DNA from: Dactylis glomerata
Taxonomy: Eukaryota; Streptophyta; Magnoliopsida; Poales; Poaceae
Direction: 5' to 3'
DNA length: 64,000 nucleotides
Assembly (NCBI GenBank): GCA_007115705.1
Contig: QXEO01001123.1
Span: 1,550,001 to 1,614,000, forward strand
Shown here in pieces: positions 1 to 9,040 of the stretch. The first letter of the stretch is position 1. Every line of letters begins with the position of its first letter. Under the pieces are notes generated by a model. The model was not told the origin of the DNA. It did not search any database and saw only the letters and a program-made list of their open reading frames with translations. The position numbers and the translations under genes were made by a program.

Positions 1-369
1 CATCGTGCTGTGGGCATTCCAGATCTGATCTAAACCGATCTACTTCCACAATCTCGACTTGATCGGAGAGACCAGAAGAAGTCATCGTTCACCGTATGTA
101 TAAAAACCTATGAGGTGCTACACTTGTGGCACTAAGTCGTTGCGCCAGTGTTATCACACTAGTGTCGTGACATCAAGTTCTACACGACCTTGAGGCCGGC
201 TATGTTGGCTTCATCATCAACGCATGTGCGGGGGCGTAATCCCTGCTTTCGGTCTACAAGGGTATGTCACCGAATCTCCAGCTAATCGTTACATCATTAC
301 TATTAGATAGGTCTTGGGCAATTTGGGTTGCATAGCCAATAAATTTTTTGTTATTTGCATCGAACCCCA
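1..369 (+). repeat. 3' end of the 5' LTR of the outer Copia element
   Basis: Base 1 corresponds to about 27562 in the 3' LTR. Shared landmarks include the GATCGGAGAGACC stretch, 'cttgaggtcggttacgttgg'-like text, and the terminal ...TTATTTGCATCGAACCCCA. Substitutions are frequent, so the insertion is old. Confidence 0.85.
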
Positions 370-373
370 ATAG

Positions 374-385
374 TGGTATGAGAGC
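374..385 (+). other. Primer-binding site (initiator tRNA-Met type)
   Basis: TGGTATGAGAGC matches the usual Copia primer site TGGTATCAGAGC except for one base at 380. It lies 4 bases after the LTR end, as expected for Copia minus-strand priming. Confidence 0.8.
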
Positions 386-2209
386 TTGATCTATGCGTAG
401 TATGCTTGTACGATTAGAACACATAGTGTTATGTGGGCATTGATCCTCTCATTGTAATCCTCCTATGTGCATTCACTTATATCTATAGCATAGTTGGACT
501 GAAGCAGCCCAATGACCGACCTTACTCGTTTCCCGCGAGACTAGTTCCACAACTGACATACGGCTTGCACCGTATAAAAGTGGCTTGCTGGGTGTCTGTT
601 TCTCCAACTATAGTGGATATGGTGTTTGCAACGGAGGGCTCCTAACAGGGAATCAAAGAAACAATTTGTTGATCAATGTTGTGGTTTCATGTTCGTAGGT
701 AAGAAACAGTTCTTATGCGAAAGCCCTAGAAGCCACGTAAAATATGCAGAAGATAAAGTAGAATCGTCTAACTTTCTTTTGCAGTGGGGCTTGTGATGTG
801 ATATGGTTGATACAGTAAGTTATGTGATACTAACTGCAGCTTCATGACGGTGGCGCCGTGGATTTGGCGCCGTACCGGTGAAAGTATGGAGATCATGCTG
901 GAACGCTCCATGGTGATGAAGCGCATCGATGAAGAACCATATCATATCACGCATTATTTACATTTGATGTTATTGTGTGATTCTTATTTATGCTACTATT
1001 TAGATACACGACGGTAGCATAGAGTAAGATAATCTCTAATTAAATACCAAAGAAAATGCGTTCTCCCTTACATGTGCAATCACCAAGAAAGATCTTTGTT
1101 ATGAAGCCGAACGTGACGATCGGGGGCTAGACATATCTAAGTTCACATACGGTATGGATACAAGCCATGTATATATCACACAATACACTAAGGTTGTTTT
1201 GGCGAGCCTAGCATGTGTAGACATGGCCTTAGGAACATGGAGACCAAAAGTTCGAGCATAGGACCTGGATGATGTGATTGACAAATGTTTTGTCTACCGT
1301 TGAAATTTAATCGCCGGTCGTGACGATCGGGGGCGGTATGGTGGATGGGGTCCGTGTAATCACTAGAACATTTTAGGGATGTTGTTCTAAGTGGGAGCTC
1401 ATTAGAATTTATGCTCACATTATGAACTTAGTTTTAATATCTTTGCAAATTTGTGTAGACGAATAGTCCACATCCATGTTAGTCTTTTATGCATAAAGAA
1501 AAAAACTTAAAAATGACATGTCAAACTTTATCTTTTATACCAACGCATGAGGAATGCCATATAAAGAAATGACTAGCTCTGTGTGATAGAAAAACCATTA
1601 GGAGTCGCATCAGGGGACTTTGCGATCAAGAATGATAATGGTGATTATTGTGATCACGGTGACAATTCTATAAAAGTCCATAGCACCATGCTTCATACCA
1701 TGAAATCTGAAATGTGGGAGCGTTCTTGAAACCTGGACAAGTTCCATAGCACCATGCTTCATACCTGGACAAGTTCCTTTTCAATTGAGTTGGAAGAGAA
1801 CATCTGCTTAAAGAGTCACTTGTCAACCATGCATAGGATTCTCAGTGCCTCACCGACTAGGTATACTGGATAACAAATGATTTTGCGATAGATTGGAGTG
1901 TTGTGTTGACTTCCTCCCATCTACAAAGACATTGTCATAGGCTATGCCATGCAAGGAGAATTGTTCAACTTCCATGGATTACGGAATCGATTGAGAATCA
2001 AAAGTAGAACCAATAGCAGGGGAAATTGTCAAACCCAAAAAGGTATATTTGATATACAAGTTATAAATGTTTCATGTTAAACACTTATAGCAGATTTTGT
2101 GTATTTGTTACAAATTCTTGTTTATTTGAAAATAGGACCTTCTGCGTAAGATTTACATGATGGAGCTTATGGCCCGTGACAATGGCAATCAAAATGTTGA
2201 TGGCCATGA
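386..2209 (+). repeat. Decayed leader and gag region of the outer Copia element
   Basis: The first kilobase parallels the leader of the BARE/Angela element (30146-31355), including the 'gatctatgcgtag' stretch after the primer site and the 'cctagcatgt-agacatggcctt' stretch. After about 1420 no reading frame survives. A short direct duplication ('ccatagcaccatgcttcatacc') is seen near 1680 and 1743. No host gene was found here. Confidence 0.6.
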
Positions 2210-3840
2210 ACACCTGATACGTCTCAAACGTATCTATAATTTTTGATGCTCCATGCTTGTTTTTACACCATTTTCTTAGTGTTTCGTTACACTTCGTGGC
2301 ATTTTTATGCATTTTCCGGAACTAACATATTAACAAGATGCCACAGTGCCAGTTCCCTGTTTTCTGCTGTTTTTGTGTTTCAGAAAAGTTACACAGGAAA
2401 TATTCTCGGAATTGGACGAAACAAAAGCCAAACATCCAGAAATTTACCGAAGCTTCCAGAGAACCGAAGAGGAGACGGAGTGGGGCCACGAGGGGCCCAC
2501 ACAACAGGGCAGCGCGGCCTAGGGCCTGGCCGCGCCCCTATGTGTGAGGCTGCCTTGGTCCACTTCTGACGATGCCCCTTCGCCTACAAAGACCCCCCGA
2601 CGGGAAAAACCTAAACACCCGATCACTTTTCTAGAAACACATCGCGATCCACCGCCGTCGTCGACCCGAGGTCGGGAAGGTCCAGAAGCTCTTCTCGGCA
2701 CCCTGCCGGAGAGGGGAATCACCACCGAAGGTCTTCTTCATCGCCATGCTTGCCTCCGGCGTGATGAGTGAGTAGTCTACCTTGGACTATGGGTCCATAG
2801 CAGTAGCTAGATGGTTGTCTTCTCCACCATGTGCTTCAGGTTTAGATCTCGTGAGCTGCCTTACATGATCGAGATCACCGTTATGTAATTCTACATGTTG
2901 TGTTTGTTGGGATCCGATGAATATTGGTGTTATGATTGAGTTGATGTGCTGAATATTATCTTATGTTATCTCTATGTTGTTTATGATCTTGCATGCTCTC
3001 CGTTGTTAGTAGCTATCTTGGCCGAGTAGATACTAGTGACTCCAAGAGGGGGTATTTATGCTTGATAGTTGGGTTTATGCCTCTATTTAATCTGGGGGAG
3101 TGACAGAAACCTCTAAGGTTGTAGATGTGCTGTTGCCACTAGGGAGAAAACAACATTCTTATGTCCAAGGGCATATGCTTTGTTTACATTACACACTTTG
3201 CTTAATGCAGTTATCTGTTGTTCGCAACTTAATACTTGTGGAGTTCTCAGATTGATTCTCCGCAAGTGGATTATTAGTCATAGATTCAGTTAGATGGCGG
3301 TCTATGTATCTTGTTGTAATGCCCAGAGTAAATCTCATAGTGATCGTCTCAACATATCACGTTATCTTTATTCTATCAATTGCCCAACTGTAATTTGTTT
3401 ACCCAACATGTGTTATTTTATCTTATGGAGAGACACCACTAGTGAACTGTGGACCCCGGTCCTATTTCCCTTATATTGCTATCACCTGTTTACTTTACTC
3501 GCACTTACTTTCTTGCATATTACTATTGCTTTCCACTCGATACGCTCAATCCTTTGTTTCAAGCAAACCGGTGAGATTGACAACCTCATCGTAAGTTGGG
3601 AGCAAAGTATTTGGTTGTGTTGTGTGCAGGTTCCACGTTGCTACTAGTTGAAGACGCGCTATAACGTTAATCGTTAACGGCGCCCTTGTTGGAGTGTCAC
3701 TAGGCTAGCAAGCATCACCTTTTGGAGTTTGGCTTTTTCCCGGATTCGACATACTTTGGTTTATTATTGAGGGAAAAGCTTGCTGCTGTACTCATCATAC
3801 CTTCCTCTTGGGGTTCCCAACTAGACGGTGATTTACATTA

Positions 3841-3983
3841 GGGATTTCTATTTTCGTGCCCTCGGGTCCTTAGTTGTGCTCAGTTTTCCCCAGCCGCTTA
3901 GTTTTTCCTCAGTTTTGCCCAAGCGCTTGTCTGAAACCCTCACAAGGAGCTCGGACGGGATGAATCCCGTTTAGTTGACCGTT
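3841..3983 (+). repeat. Left terminal inverted repeat of the Pack-MULE
   Basis: It pairs with 8684-8826 in reverse complement over about 143 bases with few mismatches, from the outer GGGATTTCTATTTTCG to the inner GTTGACCGTT. Confidence 0.92.
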
Positions 3984-4285
3984 TGTTGGTGCTGGCAAGT
4001 GGGGCCGCTGTTGGTGCCCCGCAGTGGACACGTCTCCACTTATCCAGATCATCGTGGGACCCACAACTTGTCCACGTTAGCGCGCCGGACCCACAGCTTA
4101 CCCAGGTGACCGTTGCAAAATGGGAGCCCGAGCCAGCCCCGCGCCCGTGCCTGTGCCATTGCTTTCCCTTTCTTTCCCCGTGCCCCATTGTTCTTCTTCT
4201 CCGCCAGCGGCAGCCCTTCTCCGGCAGGCGGGTGATGTCTAGTTTCTCTTCGACCTCCCATTCTTGATGGCCGCAGTATGGACCC

Positions 4286-4830
4286 ATGCCTTTGACAAGA
4301 TGCCCTAACTGCCCACGCCAGGAGCCTCTGAAGCGGTTGATCTGTAAGACGGACGACAACGGCAACCGTGGACGTGAGTTCCTTGCATGCGAGAGCATGC
4401 CATATAGAGAGGGGGATAAGGTTAGATCTCGCTCCAATTGCTCTGTTTTCTCTCGATTTTCTTGTTATTCCCTCGAATTTGGGATTTAGGGTTCACATTG
4501 TTGTTTTCAGATCCTCAAGAAATGCAGGTATTTCGAGTGGATCGATGTGTACGTTCAGAGGCTTAAATTGCAGGAATCAATTGGCGCTATTGGGGAGCGC
4601 AATTTGGGAGGGGGGGACTTGCTGTAGAGAATGCGGCGGAGAGAGGAGCCATTTCGATTATGCCTAATGCTTCCAATGCAGAACTGGTGGAAGTGTAGGG
4701 AGAACTGAAGAAAATGAACAAGCAGTTAAAGCAGCTGATCGAGTTGAAGAAGCAAGCTAATCTGATGGCTGGTTGTTTTTTTTGTTGTATAATTGCGATC
4801 AGATTCTTATCATTGCTCATCAAGCACTAG
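4286..4830 (+). pseudogene. GRF-type zinc-finger protein gene captured by the MULE, decayed
   Basis: Exon 1 (4286-4420, 45 codons) and exon 2 (from 4511) join in phase across a 90-bp GT...AG intron (4421-4510). The joined product shows the GRF zinc-finger pattern: CPNC, then NRGREFLAC, then KKCRYFEW, giving four cysteines plus the G-R-x-F and F-x-W signatures. This domain binds nucleic acid in topoisomerase III, APE2 and a large set of short grass proteins. After 38 codons exon 2 stops at 4625-4627, just behind a G-run. One frame over, the sequence continues as a Lys/Glu/Leu-rich coiled coil (KKMNKQLKQLIELKKQ) and a hydrophobic C-terminal segment (CCIIAIRFLSLLI) to a stop at 4828-4830, with one further in-frame TAG at 4696-4698. 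It is therefore broken by a frameshift in the G-run and one nonsense change. Grass GRF proteins often end in such a coiled coil plus membrane anchor, so the 3' end looks complete. Confidence 0.8.
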
Positions 4831-4954
4831 AAGTTGTTACAAGGGATCCCTTGTTACAAATCCATTATTCAGTTACATGTACTGGTAGTTGTTTTCAAAG
4901 TTAGTGTGTGCATTCACCAAAATTACCAAAAAAAAATAAGTGTTAGGGAATATA
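4831..4954. other. Short MULE interior between the GRF pseudogene and the tandem array
   Basis: AT-rich and without a reading frame. It is probably 3' flank captured with the GRF gene. Confidence 0.5.
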
Positions 4955-5850
4955 GGAATGCTAAAGATAGTTGATAATTGTTAGAGGGGTGACAAATAAT
5001 GCATTCACCGAAATCCCACAAATATGTATGTCTCATGTTTATACCAAAATTATACCACTTTTGGGACGTTTCAAATAACCAAAACTATATCCCAAACTAT
5101 ATTCCCTAAAAGAAAAGGAATGCTAAAGAAAGTTGATAATTGTTAGAGGGGTGATAAATAATCCATTCACCGAAATCCCCCAAATATGCCAAATATGTAT
5201 GTTTCATGTTTCTACCAAAATTATACCACTTTTGATCCGTTTCAAATTGCCAAAACTATATTCCCTTAGGAATGCTAAAGATAGTTGATAATTGTTAGAG
5301 GGGTGATAAATAATCCATTCACCGAAATCCTCCAAATATGCCAAATATGTATGTCTCATGTTTCTACCAAAATTATACCAGTTTTGGGCCGTTTCAAATT
5401 GCCAAAACTATATTCCAAAAAAAAAGGAATGCTAAAATAGTTGATAATTGTTAGAGGGGTGATAAATAATCCATTCACCAAAATCCCCCAAATATGCCAA
5501 ATATGTATGTCTCATGTTTCTACCAAAATTATACCACTTTTGGGCCGTTTCAAATTGCCAAAACTATATTCCCTAAAAGAAAAGGAATGCTAAAGATAGT
5601 TGATAATTGTTTGAGGGGTGATAAATAATCCATTCACCGAAATCCCCCAAATATGCCAAATATGTATGTCTCATGTTTCTACCAAAATTATACCACTTTT
5701 GGGCTGTTTCAAATTACCAAAACTATATTCCCTAAAAGAAAAGGAATGCTAAAGATAGTTGATAATTGTTAGAGGGGTGATAAATAATCCATTCACCGAA
5801 ATCCGCAAATATGTATGTCTCTTGTTTACACCATAATTATACCATTTTTA
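4955..5850. repeat. ~158-bp tandem repeat array inside the MULE
   Basis: Units begin with GGAATGCTAAA at 4955, 5117, 5269, 5426, 5584 and 5743 (spacing 152-162). Each contains the same text: AGTTGATAATTGTTAGAGGGGTGA, a 'ccaaatatgtatgtctcatg' block and 'aattatacca'. Five full units and a partial sixth are present, diverged from one another. Confidence 0.9.
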
Positions 5851-5944
5851 GTTTAATATTTTTAAATCAAGGAAAATAATGCATAAATAGAGGGAATATA
5901 GTTACGTGGCAAAATAATCCATAAATGCATGTCTCTTGTCACAC

Positions 5945-6092
5945 GGATCGACTCCACCAACCGTTGATCCACCGACAGAGAGAGAGAGGGGTGGCCATGA
6001 AGAGAGAGAGAGAGAGAGGGGTGGCCACGAAGAGATGGATAGAGGTATACTGCCCGTTAGATCAGTGGATCAACGGTTGGTGGAGTCGATCC
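5945..6092. repeat. 28-bp perfect inverted repeat around a GA-rich loop
   Basis: Arm 5945-5972 is the exact reverse complement of 6065-6092. The 92-base loop holds two copies of a (GA)n-GGGGTGGCCA block. It can form a strong hairpin or cruciform. It lies inside the MULE just before a sequence resembling a MULE end (about 6147-6213). Confidence 0.9.
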
Positions 6093-6146
6093 ATATGACA
6101 ATGGCTCAACCAATCAGGATAAGTTTGGGCTTCTGTGAGCATTTGT

Positions 6147-6213
6147 GACAGTACTTGAGGGCAAAACAGAGTAGTACTAAGAAACCAAGGGCACATAAAT
6201 AGTAAATAGACTA
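6147..6213 (+). repeat. Internal MULE-end-like sequence
   Basis: The stretch 'actaagaaaccaagggcacataaatagtaaat' resembles the right end of this MULE ('aactaaggacccgagggcacgaaaatagaaat') in the same orientation. A weaker match (GTACTCGAGGGAAAAACTGAGTAC) occurs near 6650. It may be the relic of a related element, suggesting the present MULE is a composite. No matching left end was found. Confidence 0.4.
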
Positions 6214-6927
6214 AGGGATTCAAACAAAAGAATTACAAAATGAAAAATGCGTGTTTTGTACAATATAATTCATATTGGGCTACATCAAATTATTTGCAAT
6301 TCAAATATACATGAGTGTGACAATTATGGCCTCATTTAGACAAACTATGTTTTGGGGAAGATGTTTTGCAAAGGGGTTTGAGTGGAAAACCATGCATTTT
6401 CATAGCTACTAGTGATTCTGAGAAGTGGCAATTTGTGGTAAAACTTGATTTATCTATGTTTGTTAAGGTTTCCTAGGTGGCAGGTTGCGTAGGAAGACTC
6501 CATGAGTAGGTGCCACTATGTTTTTATTTTTTTTTGGATTTTTTTGCGCATGAAATGACTCAATTAGCTATGTTAATCTCATTTGTTGACTCTCTGTTGA
6601 CCAACTACTTGAGGGTAGAACTGAGTATATTGCACTTGCCAGTCTAAGTACTCGAGGGAAAAACTGAGTACACATAAAATTTCTGTATAAGGCCTGAGGT
6701 TAGAACTGAGTACACCAAACATCGAAGGGTTAGCCTCGTGTCGCGGTGCACGCTGCAGCCGTGCATAGCGGACGCGTGTTGCGGTACACGCCACCTTCGT
6801 CTTTATAGAGCCCCTCTTTCTCTCCCTTGACGCTCGCCCACTCTCTCATTCTCACTGCAACCGCCTCTCCTGTCCCATCATCTTCTCCACTTCGCGTCGA
6901 AAAAACCCCAAAGAAAAAACCCCGGCG
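6214..6927 (+). other. MULE interior upstream of the zf-XS-like gene, with a promoter-like end
   Basis: There is no reading frame. The last 130 bases turn GC-rich and pyrimidine-rich, with a TATA-like TTTATAG at 6802-6808 about 120 bases before the ATG. This fits a captured promoter and 5' UTR. Confidence 0.45.
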
Positions 6928-8114
6928 ATGGAGAAGAATGAGATGCTCATTGTCGGCGCTTCCGACGTAGCCGCCGGCGCATCGGCTGCCGCCCCCGTCC
7001 AGGACCCCGTCGCTGCTTCGAACGTAGCCGCCGGCGCATCAGCCGTCGGCGCATCGGCCACCGCCTCCGTCCAGGCCCCCGTCGCTACTTCCGACGTAGC
7101 CACCGGCGCATCAGCCACCGGTGCATCGGCCGCCGCCCCCGTCTAGGCCCCCGTCCAGTTCCCCGTCGATTGGGACCCGTACGAACAAGAGCCGTACATT
7201 GCCCCGGAGAACCCCTATGACACCAGCATCGTCGACGACGAGGAGGTAACCCTTTGTTCCCTTGTTCTTATCCCATTTCAATCCTTTTTGTGTTAGATCT
7301 TGCGTTATTAGGGTTCGTCTGTTCCTAGTTCTATCATTTTGTGTTAGATCTTGCGTTATTAGGGTTCGTCTGTTCCTAGTTCAATCCTTTTGTGTTAGAT
7401 CTTGCGTTATTAGGGTTCGTCTGTTCCTAGTTCTAGATCTTGCGTGTTAGATCTTGCATTATTAGGGTTCGTCTGTTCCTAGTTCTAGATCTTGCGTTAT
7501 TAGTGTTTGTGATTTGCTTTTGTTTAAGATTCGGTTAACTTATGTGAGTAATCAATCCCATCCGGTTAATTTGTGCCGATGATGATGAATATTTGGGCAC
7601 AAATTGATTCAGGGTTTGGTCAGTGAACAATTGGTGTGTACAAATTTGTTGTGCATGATCTTTGGTTCACTGACTCAAATCCTGGATATAAGTGTGTCCA
7701 ATGTAAATGAGGCTACCTCTTTTTTTCGTGCCCATATTATCATGCATGATCTTTTGTTCACTCTCTGTTCCATCATCGCTGCAATTGACTCCGTGTTTTT
7801 CGATCTTTGGTGCTATGTGACAGGTCCAGAGCAGCGACGTCGACAGCGACGATGAGTCCTTCCACACCAAGACTCGTCACGTCCTCAGGAGGCTGTAGTC
7901 CGGCCATTATGATTGCCACTTTGCTCGAGGCGTTTACAGGTGCCCCTTCTGCAACAGGAGGCTCCGCGCCACCGACTTCAACTGCCTGGTGAACCATGCC
8001 GAATCCATTGGCAGAGCCATTGGCGGCGCTAGAGTTGGAACGACCGTGAATGTGCATGCGTTCATGGCCAAACACAAAGCACTTGGGATTCACCTGCGCA
8101 GCCTCCAAGCTTAA
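6928..8114 (+). pseudogene. zf-XS-like zinc-finger gene captured by the MULE, broken by two TAG codons
   Basis: Exon 1 (6928-7245, 106 codons) and exon 2 (7824-8114) join in phase across a GT...AG intron, giving about 202 codons. The N-terminus is an Ala/Pro/Val repeat region with recurring GASA and PVQ motifs. Then comes an acidic stretch (DWDPYEQEPY, DSDDES). The C-terminus has the layout YRCPFC, then LVNHAESIGR, then FMAKHKALGIHL, which resembles the zf-XS finger of SGS3/XS-domain RNA-silencing proteins (C-x2-C ... H ... H). The XS domain itself is absent. Two in-frame TAG stops (7144-7146 and near the start of exon 2) interrupt it. The first sits where the repeat predicts CAG, a C-to-T change. 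The family call comes from motif layout only. Confidence 0.6.
7291..7490. repeat. 51-52-bp tandem repeat in the intron of the zf-XS-like gene
   Basis: Units start TGTTAGATCTTGC at 7291, 7342, 7393 and 7445, each followed by 'gttattagggttcgtctg', with a partial fifth unit near 7482. It lies just after the 5' splice site. Confidence 0.9.
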
Positions 8115-8252
8115 TCCCATTCATGTAAAATGTAGCTTATGTTGGATCTCGGTCGGTAGTACTGTTATGGGTCCCTACTGTTATCTATGCTATGTTGGCT
8201 GCTGTATGCAGCTTATCATATATTTTCTCTGGATTGTGCCCTAGATTTCCTA

Positions 8253-8355
8253 CTCCCTCCGATCCATATTACTCTTCGCTAATGTGGTTGTATCTAAACA
8301 CATTTTAGTGGTTGATACATCCGTATTAGTGAAGAGTAATATGGATCGGAGGGAG
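8253..8355. mobile_element. Stowaway MITE (Tc1/mariner)
   Basis: 103 bp. Inverted ends CTCCCTCCGATCCATATTAC and GTAATATGGATCGGAGGGAG are near-perfect, with TA target duplication at 8251-8252 and 8356-8357. It was inserted in the MULE just past the zf-XS-like gene. Confidence 0.93.
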
Positions 8356-8683
8356 TACCTGATTGGGTAAAAACAAAGGCATAAAGAAATGAATGACGTT
8401 AAAAACAGAAGGAGAAGCTGCTCTAGATTTGCTACCAATTTGGGCAATCAAGAATGAATGAGATCGAGCGAGAGAGAGGAAAAAGGTGCATTGAAAACTG
8501 CTAATCTGGGCGAAAGAGACAGAAACCACTCGTGCCCACGTCCCGGACCCACACGGCTCCACACGCTATGGCCCCAGCTCCGCTCGTATGACCAAACACG
8601 GTCTCGTCCTGTCCCACGCGGTCCCTTTCTACCAGCCCCACACGACGCGGCCCCACACGACGCGGCCCCACTCGTCAGAACGG

Positions 8684-8826
8684 AACGGTCAACTGGATGG
8701 GATTCCTCCCGTCCGAGCTCCTTGTGAGGGTTTCAGACAAGGGCTTGGGCAACACTGAGGAAAAACTAAGGAGCTGGGGAAAATTAAGTACAACTAAGGA
8801 CCCGAGGGCACGAAAATAGAAATCCC
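8684..8826 (-). repeat. Right terminal inverted repeat of the Pack-MULE
   Basis: Reverse complement of 3841-3983. It is followed directly by the second TTTACATTA copy (8827-8835) and then by the remaining 18 bp of the Gypsy LTR. Confidence 0.92.
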
Positions 8827-8864
8827 TTTACATTAACACACCGTGCCGCATCAAGACTCTTTTC

Positions 8865-8881
8865 CGGCGCCGTTGCCGGGG
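8865..8881 (+). other. Primer-binding site of Gypsy #1 (tRNA-Asp type)
   Basis: CGGCGCCGTTGCCGGGG lies 11 bases after the LTR. It matches the complement of the plant tRNA-Asp 3' end (TGGCGCC...) except for the first base. Athila-lineage Gypsies use tRNA-Asp, which supports the lineage call. Confidence 0.8.
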
Positions 8882-9040
8882 AAAAAGAAGACTTCTGCAA
8901 GGGGAGTTTCGCACGCACATCCTTTACTTTGTTTATTGTTTTGCTTTACTTTATTTTTACTTGCATCGTTTATTCAAAAATACAAAAAAAATTAGTTTCC
9001 TATCAGTTGTTTTTACTTGTCTGCTTTTAGCTTTGCTAGA

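Larger units (their letters stand above)
3841..8826 (+). mobile_element. Mutator-like DNA transposon of Pack-MULE type
   Basis: Terminal inverted repeats of about 143 bp (3841-3983 and 8684-8826; ends GGGATTTCTATTTTCG) are flanked by a perfect 9-bp duplication TTTACATTA (3832-3840 and 8827-8835). Nine-base duplications with long TIRs are diagnostic of the Mutator superfamily. No transposase is visible, so it is non-autonomous. Inside, in the same orientation, lie two decayed genes that keep an intron: a GRF zinc-finger gene (4286-4830) and a zf-XS-like gene (6928-8114). It also holds two tandem arrays, a hairpin and a Stowaway MITE. Carrying host-type gene fragments between MULE TIRs is the Pack-MULE definition. 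A relic of a second MULE end may lie at 6147-6213. Confidence 0.92.
2215..8853 (+). repeat. 5' LTR of Gypsy #1, split by the Mutator-like element
   Basis: LTR sequence runs 2215-3840 and resumes at 8836-8853 after the Mutator-like insertion and the second copy of its target duplication, giving about 1644 bp. The matching 3' LTR is at 22166-23813. The first 20 bases contain a small inverted repeat, GATACGT...ACGTATC. Confidence 0.9.
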
